Source: a bacterium
GTDB taxonomy: Bacteria > JAGOBX01
Length of the DNA stretch: 11,159 bases
Direction of reading: 5' to 3'
NCBI GenBank assembly: GCA_029551925.1
Contig: JAKPEO010000052.1
Location: 1 to 11,159 of the forward strand
This document shows positions 1 to 6,335 of this stretch, one piece after another (position 1 is the stretch's first letter; every line of letters starts with the position of its first letter). A model generated the notes under the pieces. The model worked only from the letters and a program-made list of their open reading frames with translations, was not told the origin of the DNA and did not search any database. Both the position numbers and the translations under genes were made by a program.

Positions 1-1
1 T

Positions 2-463
2 GAAAAAAATATAACAGTAGGCATCGGAACAGACGGCGCCGCGAGTAATAATGATTTAGATTTATTTTCAGAAATAGACAGCGGCGCGAAACTACAGAAA
101 GTTTGGACTACTGATCCGACTAAACCTACTGCGCGTAAAATGGTGAAGATGGCTACGATAGACGGCGCGCGTGCATTGGGCTTAGATAAAATTATCGGGT
201 CATTAGAAAAAGGCAAACGCGCTGATATTATAGTTGTTGATTTGCAGCAGATAAGATTAAAACCTGTGTATGATATACATTCTCATATAGTTTATGCGAT
301 AAATGGCAGAGATGTCAAAGATGTGATAATAGACGGAAATTTTGTAATTAAAAATCGAAAAGTAATGGTTGACGATGAATCTGTGATATTGGCGGAATTG
401 AATAGTTTTAACAAAGATATAAACAAAAAGTTGATGAATATGTATAAACATCAGAGGCAATAA
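2..463 (+). CDS. mtaD: 5-methylthioadenosine/S-adenosylhomocysteine deaminase, C-terminal part (5' end outside window)
   Basis: The reading frame is open from the window edge, so only the last ~153 codons are present. The visible part has the amidohydrolase motif GTDGAASNND, which carries the metal-binding/catalytic Asp. It is followed by the closing-barrel sequence ATIDGARALGLD and GSLEKGKRADIIVVDL, typical of the TrzA/SsnA/MtaD branch of the amidohydrolase superfamily. Members hydrolytically deaminate 5'-methylthioadenosine, S-adenosylhomocysteine or adenosine using one metal ion, in the cytosol, in methionine or purine salvage. The metal-binding His residues lie upstream and cannot be checked. 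The exact substrate cannot be told from this part, so the mtaD name is a family-level call. It ends 20 bp before lepB on the same strand, so co-transcription is likely. Confidence 0.88.
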   Translation, partial: EKNITVGIGTDGAASNNDLDLFSEIDSGAKLQKVWTTDPTKPTARKMVKMATIDGARALGLDKIIGSLEKGKRADIIVVDLQQIRLKPVYDIHSHIVYAINGRDVKDVIIDGNFVIKNRKVMVDDESVILAELNSFNKDINKKLMNMYKHQRQ

Positions 464-483
464 AAAAAAGAGAGATTGCAAAA

Positions 484-1473
484 TTGAATACATCAATTCC
501 TGTAAAAGAAACAATCTATTTGAAATTTTGGCGATGGCTGCGCAAGCCGAAAAAAGAAAAGTCAGCGCTGCGCGACTGGATAGAGACAATAATAATCGCC
601 GGTATTTTAGCGTTGATTATAAAAGAGACGATAATACAGGCATTTTATATTCCGTCTTCGTCTATGGAAGCGACGCTGCTTATAGACGACCATATTTTAG
701 TCAATAGATTTATTTATAAGTTAACAGATGTCAAACGAAATGATATAATAATTTTCAAATTTCCGCACGATGCTGATTATCCAGAGCCGTCGAGCAATTA
801 TAAAAAAATAATATTATTGCCGCTTTTTATTAATACCAAGCCGAGCGGGATATTGGATATTATAAAATATTATCGGCCTCGCGATTTTATTAAGCGCGCG
901 ATTGGTATGCCGGGCGACACTTTTGAAATGCGCAATAAAATTGTTTATATAAACGGCGAGAAAGAAAAATTAAATGAAGCGATATACACATCAACTGATG
1001 TATTATTAGAGCGCGATTATTTTGGTCCGATAAAAATTCCTAAAAAAAACGATATTATAAAATTTTCAGAATTGAATATATTTGAATTATTTTGTTTTGA
1101 AAAATATTTTGAATATAAAAAGATAAAATTCGAGTATGAATTTGAATATTTTATCGACAGCAAAAAACAAGAAAATATCGAGACTATTTTCGGGATGCAG
1201 CCGATAAAATCAATAGAATTACGAAGATTGTGCGTATATGATGAAAACAATAAACATAGCGGCAAGAAAACAGAATTTAAAATCACCAAAATTATGATAG
1301 ACGGCGCGGAAATTAAAGAATATAAAATGCCGGAAGATTGTTATTTTGCATTAGGTGATAATCGCGATAACAGCAGCGATTCAAGGTTTTGGGGATTTGT
1401 GCCGTATAGTTTAATAAAAGGCGAGCCGTTAGTAATTTACTGGCCCTTGACAAGATTAAGAATATTATTTTAA
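484..1473 (+). CDS. lepB: Signal peptidase I with enlarged middle region
   Basis: This is type I signal peptidase, the membrane serine protease that removes signal peptides from exported proteins. One transmembrane segment lies at about residues 33-50. The catalytic serine motif PSSSM puts the nucleophile at Ser60. The general-base lysine is in FIKRAIGMPGD (Lys137). The C-terminal signature GDNRDNSSDSRFWG spans 291-304, followed by GFVP. The protein is 329 aa. Between the Lys box and the GDNRD box it carries ~150 residues, more than simple Gram-positive enzymes have, with an aromatic- and lysine-rich stretch at 175-235. The start is TTG at 484, preceded by a purine-rich AGAGA; no in-frame ATG occurs before Met61, which directly follows the nucleophile, so a non-ATG start is required. 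The frame closes 18 bp before the next gene, suggesting an operon. Confidence 0.95.
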   Translation: MNTSIPVKETIYLKFWRWLRKPKKEKSALRDWIETIIIAGILALIIKETIIQAFYIPSSSMEATLLIDDHILVNRFIYKLTDVKRNDIIIFKFPHDADYPEPSSNYKKIILLPLFINTKPSGILDIIKYYRPRDFIKRAIGMPGDTFEMRNKIVYINGEKEKLNEAIYTSTDVLLERDYFGPIKIPKKNDIIKFSELNIFELFCFEKYFEYKKIKFEYEFEYFIDSKKQENIETIFGMQPIKSIELRRLCVYDENNKHSGKKTEFKITKIMIDGAEIKEYKMPEDCYFALGDNRDNSSDSRFWGFVPYSLIKGEPLVIYWPLTRLRILF

Positions 1474-1494
1474 ATTTTATTTTACGAGAAGATG

Positions 1495-2310
1495 ATGACA
1501 TCGGCAAAACAAAAAAAATGCAAATATTGCGATGGCCGCGGATATGTTAAGAACAACGCGGCGCAAAAAGTAGATTTATGCGATTGCATAAAAAGACAAT
1601 GCAAATGTTCTGGTGAAGATAATTATATGTATTATGACAAAGATATAAACGCCTATCGTCAGTGCATTTGTCGTAATTATGCGTTTAGAATAAATAAAAT
1701 AAATAAAATTTATAAAGAGGCGGATATACCGCGTAATTATCAATGGAAATTTATTGAAGATATTGAAATGATAGATAATGATAAAAAGGGAATACCTAAT
1801 ATCAGTGAATTTTTAGAGATAATAGAGCAGACATTAGTAAATTATGAAGATATTCGTAAAAGGCGCGGATTGCTGTTGTGGAGTGAACTTACAGGCAACG
1901 GAAAAACGCTTGCCGCGGCAATAATACTTAACACATTAGTTTTTAATTTCGGCATCGCCGCGAAATTTTTAAAGTTGTCGTCAGATTATTTTGGTATGTT
2001 AAAAAAAACATATTCTAATATAGATGAGAGTGAAATAAATGTCATAAAAAAACTGATAGATTACGATGTGCTGGTGATAGACGATTTCGGCACGCAGCGC
2101 AGCACCGAATGGGAAAATGAAAAATTATACGAGCTGATTGACGGCAGAAATGATTCAAAGAAGATGACGATAATAACAAGCAATATTAATTTTGAAAAAA
2201 TTGAAGAAACAGCGCTGTATGATAGAATATTATCAAGAATAATGGAAATGTGCGTAATTTACAAAGTCAAAACTCCGTGTTACCGCCAGAAATTTTTAAT
2301 TAAAAAATGA
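1495..2310 (+). CDS. DnaC/IstB-like AAA+ ATPase with cysteine-rich N-terminus
   Basis: This AAA+ ATPase belongs to the DnaC/DnaI/IstB helicase-loader-like group (residues below count from Met at 1492). N-terminal cysteines at 10, 13, 30, 32, 37, 39, 58 and 60 form CxxC and three CxC pairs. The first sits in CKYCDGRGYV, a DnaJ-like zinc motif. The P-loop is ELTGNGKT (132-139), with Glu replacing the usual first Gly. Walker B is VLVIDDFG (193-200), sensor 1 is ITSN (228-231), and an arginine-finger-like RILSRI lies at 245-250. The Met codon at 1495 fits the GAGAAG ribosome site better than 1492, hence the start given. It overlaps the downstream DciA-like gene by 4 bp, pointing to a role in loading the replicative helicase. 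An orphan transposition helper (IstB) is the alternative, but no transposase is near. Confidence 0.85.
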   Translation: MTSAKQKKCKYCDGRGYVKNNAAQKVDLCDCIKRQCKCSGEDNYMYYDKDINAYRQCICRNYAFRINKINKIYKEADIPRNYQWKFIEDIEMIDNDKKGIPNISEFLEIIEQTLVNYEDIRKRRGLLLWSELTGNGKTLAAAIILNTLVFNFGIAAKFLKLSSDYFGMLKKTYSNIDESEINVIKKLIDYDVLVIDDFGTQRSTEWENEKLYELIDGRNDSKKMTIITSNINFEKIEETALYDRILSRIMEMCVIYKVKTPCYRQKFLIKK

Positions 2311-2828
2311 ATAAAATTTTAACGCGTTATTGTCTGAAAAGAAATAAAAAAATCGAAGATTTAAAAGAATGTTGTAATTGTTCGGATTATAAAAAGAAAG
2401 ATCTAAGTGCGGAAAATCTGCCGGAAATAAATTTGTCAAAAGAAGCTATTACCGTTGGTTTTATATGTCATATAAAATATCACAGTTGTTCGTATAGTCA
2501 ATATTATGATGAAAAACAGATGACCGAAAAATCTGATTTGCCAAAGGCGATAAAAAAATTAAATGTCGCGACTAAAAATTTTTTAAAAAAACAATTTTTG
2601 AAATCTGACAATGTTAAAAGTTTGATAATTGCCGAATGGTATAATATAGTGGGTAAGGCATTCTGCGAAAATATTAAGGTATTGAAATTTTCGCGCGGGA
2701 CATTAATTGTTCAGTCGGATAATCCGAGCGTGAGTCAAGATTTTTTATTTGTTCAGAAAGAAGTAATAGATAATATCAATAATATTTTGCAAGATAGAAT
2801 CGTAAAAAAAATAAAAATTCAACATTAA
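2307..2828 (+). CDS. dciA: DUF721/DciA-like protein with extra cysteine-rich N-terminus
   Basis: The C-terminal half (about residues 80-170) matches the DUF721/DciA fold by pattern: LIIAEWYNIVGKAFCENIKVL, then FSRGTLIVQSDNPSVSQDF, then a helix ending in VKKIKI. DciA is the ancestral bacterial helicase operator that interacts with DnaB. The first ~70 residues are unusual: cysteines at 9, 22, 23, 25, 54 and 61 (CCNC, and FICHIKYHSC) could bind a metal, whereas many family members begin with only a short helical N-terminus. The start ATG overlaps the stop of the AAA+ gene (ATGA), so the two are probably translationally coupled. The family assignment rests on motif recognition only, and the dciA symbol should be read as 'DciA-like'. 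Confidence 0.75.
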   Translation: MNKILTRYCLKRNKKIEDLKECCNCSDYKKKDLSAENLPEINLSKEAITVGFICHIKYHSCSYSQYYDEKQMTEKSDLPKAIKKLNVATKNFLKKQFLKSDNVKSLIIAEWYNIVGKAFCENIKVLKFSRGTLIVQSDNPSVSQDFLFVQKEVIDNINNILQDRIVKKIKIQH

Positions 2829-2834
2829 AAAGAT

Positions 2835-3053
2835 ATGGAAACTTCAAAAAGAAACGGTATTAATAAAGTTCGCAAAAAAAAGATAAAAAAGGCATCGTTC
2901 AAAGTGCAGTGGGAGCGTTTCAAAGAGCGTTATCCGCGAATGAAATTGCATTTGATAATTATTGTTTCAGGCGTGATTTTTACTTTGATATTATTAACAC
3001 TGCTGTTTTTTAGAAAGTTGGACGAATACAAAAAAATAGGAGAATTATTTTAA
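2835..3053 (+). CDS. Small basic single-pass membrane protein, unknown function
   Basis: The product is 72 aa. A strongly basic N-terminus (KVRKKKIKK at 12-20, more Lys/Arg to ~36) is followed by one hydrophobic segment at about 38-59 (LHLIIIVSGVIFTLILLTLL) and a short charged tail. By the positive-inside rule the N-terminus should be cytoplasmic, with the ~13-residue tail outside. The gene starts 6 bp after the DciA-like stop and is the last of that unit. The next gene has its own strong promoter. A weak AAAAAG precedes the ATG. I do not recognise the family. Size and topology recall small division or envelope proteins, but no motif supports a specific assignment. Confidence 0.7.
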   Translation: METSKRNGINKVRKKKIKKASFKVQWERFKERYPRMKLHLIIIVSGVIFTLILLTLLFFRKLDEYKKIGELF

Positions 3054-3087
3054 AAATTATAGATAATAAAAAATTAAATTTTTCTAA

Positions 3088-3117
3088 TTGACAATAGAAT
3101 AAAAAAATGTATATAAT
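3088..3117 (+). promoter_or_regulatory. Consensus sigma70-type promoter for the TPR/PPIase/HD-GYP/comM unit
   Basis: A perfect -35 box TTGACA (3088-3093) is separated by 18 bp from a perfect -10 box TATAAT (3112-3117). Transcription would begin near 3124, leaving a leader of about 28 nt before the ATG at 3152. The promoter sits in the 98-bp gap after the small membrane protein gene, so it marks the boundary between two same-strand transcription units. Confidence 0.8.
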
Positions 3118-3151
3118 GTATATTTAAAAAAATTTAGTCAGGCGATGGTGT

Positions 3152-4285
3152 ATGAAAAAAAAGATAATATTATTTTTATTGATTTTATTATTGTCGATAA
3201 AAGTATATGGTAATCAAGAAGCATCTGAACATTTTAGAAGAGGCGTGAATTTTTATTATTTGAATAGGTTGAATGAAGCATTAGAGACATTTAAACAAGC
3301 ATTAGCGCTGCAGCCGAATAATATTAAATATCGTTTTTATTTAGGGAAAACATTATTCAAGTTAAAGGATTATAAACAAGCGATAAAGGAATTAGAGCCA
3401 TGCTTAAGTTTAAAAGAAGAAGCGAATGAGGTAATGACTTTTTTGGCTAATGCCTATTTTCAAGTTGGCGATTATAATAATGCCGCTAAATTATATACGA
3501 TTATCAGCAAACGCAGACCTGATGATTTTGAAGCGCAGCTTATATTAGGGCGGATAAATTTTGAATCTGAGCCGAGCAATATTCAACTTGCACAACGTCA
3601 TTTTGAACAAGCGTTGAAATTAGAGCCGCGTAATTCCAAGCCGTATTATTTTATCGGCAGAATTTTGATGAGAGAAAATAAATTTCAAGAAGCGATAGAT
3701 TATTTTAATCGCGCTATTTCTTTTGAAATAACAAACGCTGAATATTATTACTGGCGCGGAAACGCGTATTATGCGCAGATGGATTTTTACAGCGAGACAG
3801 AAGATGGCTGGCGTTCTTATTATGATTTTCGTAAAGCGATAGAATTGGGCTATGACCCGGCGCAGGCGAATTTTATGTTTGCTAATACTTGTTTATATCG
3901 CGGTTTATATTATATTGAAATTAATCGCGCAAATGAAAGCGTGGAATTATTAAAAACTGCAATTTCACATTATCGCAGAGTGCTAGCGAATAGATTTGAT
4001 GCGTCAAATGCTTATAATAATATGGGATTAGCATTATTGGCTTTGAATAATGTTCAGGAAGCGGTTACGGCATTTAAAAAAGCGGTAGAGATAGAGCCGA
4101 CTTTTGCGATATTTCATAATAATTTAGGCGATGCGTATTATAGATTAGGTAATTTTAAAGATGCGATAACAGAATGGCAATTAGCATTAGAATTAGATCC
4201 GGATCCTGAAAATAAACGAACTTCGTTATTTGGCGATCGTCGGCCGATCCGTGAAAAAATCCGTGATGCAGAGCGAAGAAGATGA
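3152..4285 (+). CDS. Secreted TPR-repeat protein
   Basis: This is a 377-aa protein with a signal peptide (basic MKKK, hydrophobic core to ~20, likely cleavage after VYG at ~22). The mature part is almost entirely tetratricopeptide repeats. About nine can be read, starting near 25, 59, 93, 127, 163, 196, 240, 285 and 320. The clearest are the first (NRLNEALETFKQALALQPNN) and the last two (NNVQEAVTAFKKAVEIEPTF, GNFKDAITEWQLALELDPDP). TPR arrays are protein-binding scaffolds. With a signal peptide it probably works in the periplasm or on the envelope, but no lipobox cysteine is present and the partner is unknown. It is the first gene after the consensus promoter. The ATG at 3152 follows AGGCGATGGTG. 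The next gene starts 24 bp after its stop. Confidence 0.88.
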   Translation: MKKKIILFLLILLLSIKVYGNQEASEHFRRGVNFYYLNRLNEALETFKQALALQPNNIKYRFYLGKTLFKLKDYKQAIKELEPCLSLKEEANEVMTFLANAYFQVGDYNNAAKLYTIISKRRPDDFEAQLILGRINFESEPSNIQLAQRHFEQALKLEPRNSKPYYFIGRILMRENKFQEAIDYFNRAISFEITNAEYYYWRGNAYYAQMDFYSETEDGWRSYYDFRKAIELGYDPAQANFMFANTCLYRGLYYIEINRANESVELLKTAISHYRRVLANRFDASNAYNNMGLALLALNNVQEAVTAFKKAVEIEPTFAIFHNNLGDAYYRLGNFKDAITEWQLALELDPDPENKRTSLFGDRRPIREKIRDAERRR

Positions 4286-4309
4286 TTTTTTGTGAGGTGT
4301 GAAATATTA

Positions 4310-5191
4310 ATGTTAAAAAAAATTGGATTATTGATTATTTTAATTTTTATTATAGGATTGAGTTTATTGAACGCTGGCGAAATTACATTGAAAGATGGAA
4401 AAAAATTGACAGGCAAAATTATAGTGAATAATGATATTATCACTATTAGAACTAACAGCAAAGAAATTTATCAGATCAACAAAAAAGATATTAGTGAATT
4501 AAAATTAGACGATAAAGACGAACAATACAAACCGCAAAAAGACAATCAGCAGCCAATAGACAATAACGCTCAAAGATTTTCAAAAAATCCTGTTGCGGTA
4601 ATAGAGACTAATTTAGGCGATATAACTGTTTTATTATTAAAAAATCAAGCGCCGTTAACTGTTGAAAATTTTATAACATTAGCAAAGGAAGAATTTTATA
4701 AAGACATATATTTTCATCGAGTAATAGATAATTTTATGATACAAGTCGGCGATCCGCGCGCGCGTATCAAGCCGACTGACAAAAAATTTTCTATTAAACA
4801 ATTTGCCGATGAAATAAACGCCGACGCTCTTGGCTTGAATACTTTGCTTGTTCAAAATGCGCCGTTTATTCCGCAGCAAGCGAAACAGCAATTGCCTGCA
4901 AATATAACTGTCAAGCAATTATACGAGCGGCAGGGTTATAAATATATAACAGACAGACCGAGCACACGCGTAAAAAAAGGCGTATTAGCTTCTGCTAATG
5001 CTGGTCCCAATACTAACAGCACGCAATTTTTTATAACAGTGCGCGATTGCGATTGGCTGGACGGCAAGCATACGGTATTTGGCGAAGTTATCAAGGGCTA
5101 TGAAGTAGTAGAAAAGATAAGCAAAGTCAAAACGCAAAATGATAAACCGATAGAAAATGTAGTGATTAAATCTGTAAAAATTATTGAATAA
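4310..5191 (+). CDS. Secreted cyclophilin-type peptidyl-prolyl isomerase with N-terminal beta module
   Basis: This prolyl cis-trans isomerase is predicted to act outside the cytoplasm. I place the start at ATG 4310 because GTGAGGTG at 4292-4299 is then a well-placed ribosome site; an upstream GTG start would consume it. Residues 1-23 form a signal peptide (MLKKIGLLII..., cleavage near NAG). Residues 24-65 (ITLKDGKKLTGKI, then YQINKKDISEL) look like a small beta-barrel/SH3-like module. A charged linker follows. The cyclophilin domain is at 94-293: FHRVI (135-139, catalytic Arg137), MIQVGDP (143-149), NSTQFFIT (236-243), and DGKHTVFGEV (251-260). About 70 residues lie between QVGDP and the GVLASANAGPNTNSTQFF block, longer than in minimal bacterial cyclophilins. 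It is co-directional with the TPR gene and probably shares its role in envelope protein folding. Confidence 0.9.
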   Translation: MLKKIGLLIILIFIIGLSLLNAGEITLKDGKKLTGKIIVNNDIITIRTNSKEIYQINKKDISELKLDDKDEQYKPQKDNQQPIDNNAQRFSKNPVAVIETNLGDITVLLLKNQAPLTVENFITLAKEEFYKDIYFHRVIDNFMIQVGDPRARIKPTDKKFSIKQFADEINADALGLNTLLVQNAPFIPQQAKQQLPANITVKQLYERQGYKYITDRPSTRVKKGVLASANAGPNTNSTQFFITVRDCDWLDGKHTVFGEVIKGYEVVEKISKVKTQNDKPIENVVIKSVKIIE

Positions 5192-5218
5192 AAATTTATA
5201 AGGAGCGATTTATAAAAA

Positions 5219-5650
5219 ATGGCGTTAAATACATTTGAAGAAATTTTAAAAGTCGAAGAATTATTAAAGATTAGAGAGGAATATTTGAATGATGTTTCGC
5301 TAAAAGCTGAAATTATCAATGAAGGTTTAAGAAATAGATTGAATACTGCATTAGGCTTACAAACAACATTATTAGGCAGAATAGAATCCAATCCGCCGGA
5401 TTTTTCAGAAGTTTATTTGAGAGAACAAGATGCGAATGATTCTTTCAAACAAAAATATAAAATTAACAAAGATAAAAAAGCGTTTGTTATACCAATAAAA
5501 GATTTTCTTAATGAATTGAAATTAGCATTAAGAAATAATTTAAAAAATGAAATTGATAAATTGCAGGCAGAATACGAAAAAATTAGTAAATACTGCTCTG
5601 AAAATATAGAGCAAAAAAACGAAAAAGAAATAATAGAAGAAGAGGAATAA
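5219..5650 (+). CDS. Predicted coiled-coil protein, unknown function
   Basis: The product is a 143-aa soluble protein with no signal peptide or membrane segment. It is mostly predicted helix: residues 1-55 and 90-143 are charged and Leu-spaced, separated by a proline-containing segment (SNPPDF) and FVIPIKDF. The tail is very acidic (EKEIIEEEE). The start ATG 5219 is preceded by AAGGAG at 5200-5205, with rather long spacing. Its stop overlaps the HD-GYP start by one base (TAATG), so the two are translationally coupled and may be partners. I do not recognise the family. The layout resembles small helical chaperone or adaptor proteins, but nothing in the sequence proves this. Confidence 0.72.
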   Translation: MALNTFEEILKVEELLKIREEYLNDVSLKAEIINEGLRNRLNTALGLQTTLLGRIESNPPDFSEVYLREQDANDSFKQKYKINKDKKAFVIPIKDFLNELKLALRNNLKNEIDKLQAEYEKISKYCSENIEQKNEKEIIEEEE

Positions 5651-6330
5651 TGACAGATAAAGATAAAGAATTAATAGAATTATTAAAGCACGAGAATCAA
5701 GAATTACGCGAAAAAATCGAGAAAATACTGCAAGATACAAAACGGACATATATAGAAGTAATTATTAGCATAATGGGCGCATTAGAATCAAAAGATGAAT
5801 ATACTCGCGGTCATTCATTTAGAGTTTCGCATTATTGCATAGAGACAGCATACGAACTGCCGGAAGATAAAAAACTAACTGAAAAAGAAAAAGAACTTTT
5901 AGAGTTTGCCTCTATTATTCACGATGTCGGCAAGATAGGCGTGCAGGATAGCGTATTATTAAAACCGGAAAGATTAACCGAAGAAGAATATAAAATAATG
6001 CAAACGCATACATTGATAATAAAAAAAATATTAGGGCCGTTGATTTTTTTAAAAGAAGCGATAGATATAGCGTTAAAGCATCACGAGCGTATAGATGGCA
6101 AGGGTTATCCTTTTGGTTTAAAAGGTGAAGAAATACCTTTTTTATCTAAAATAATATGCGTTTGCGATGCGTTTGACGCGATGACCACGCCGCGACAATA
6201 TCGAAAAAAACCGTTATCGCTTGACGAAACCTTTGCGGAATTGCGTAAAAATGTTGGCACGCAATTTGATGGAGTAATAGTGGAATCATTAATCAGAGCA
6301 ATAAAAAAAATCGGCTTATTAAAATATTAA
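5650..6330 (+). CDS. Minimal HD-GYP domain phosphohydrolase
   Basis: HD-GYP proteins hydrolyse cyclic di-GMP or related cyclic dinucleotides using a di- or tri-iron site. Residues 5-30 form a short coiled coil. The HD-GYP domain fills the rest: GHSFRVS with His55; the HD pair in IIHDVGKIG (His91, Asp92, Lys95); QTHT (His120); HHERIDGKGYP (His144, His145, Glu146, the GYP motif at 152-154); and CDAFDAMTTPRQYR with Asp173. All key metal ligands and the GYP loop appear intact, so it should be active. No receiver, PAS or membrane sensor domain is present; at 226 aa it is a stand-alone enzyme. Regulation may come through the coupled coiled-coil protein upstream. The ribosome site GAGGAA lies within the end of that gene. 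Confidence 0.92.
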   Translation: MTDKDKELIELLKHENQELREKIEKILQDTKRTYIEVIISIMGALESKDEYTRGHSFRVSHYCIETAYELPEDKKLTEKEKELLEFASIIHDVGKIGVQDSVLLKPERLTEEEYKIMQTHTLIIKKILGPLIFLKEAIDIALKHHERIDGKGYPFGLKGEEIPFLSKIICVCDAFDAMTTPRQYRKKPLSLDETFAELRKNVGTQFDGVIVESLIRAIKKIGLLKY

Positions 6331-6335
6331 TAAAA

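Noticed and set aside
257-589. 110-codon minus-strand frame
   Set aside because: Antisense to the deaminase end and lepB start; no family resemblance.
1495-2310. IS21 helper gene (istB) and hence an insertion sequence
   Set aside because: No istA-type transposase or terminal repeats surround it, it has a cysteine-rich N-terminus, and it overlaps a DciA-like gene within a housekeeping operon.
3065-3086. AT-only inverted repeat (AAAAAT-TAA-ATTTTT) as terminator of the lepB/dciA unit
   Set aside because: The stem has no G-C pair and would be too weak; likely a composition effect.
4292-4309. Upstream GTG start for the prolyl isomerase
   Set aside because: The GTG lies inside GTGAGGTG, which is better explained as the ribosome-binding site for ATG 4310; starting at 4310 also gives a standard signal peptide.
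4138-4461. 107-codon minus-strand frame
   Set aside because: Antisense to the end of the TPR gene and the start of the prolyl isomerase, both supported by clear motifs.
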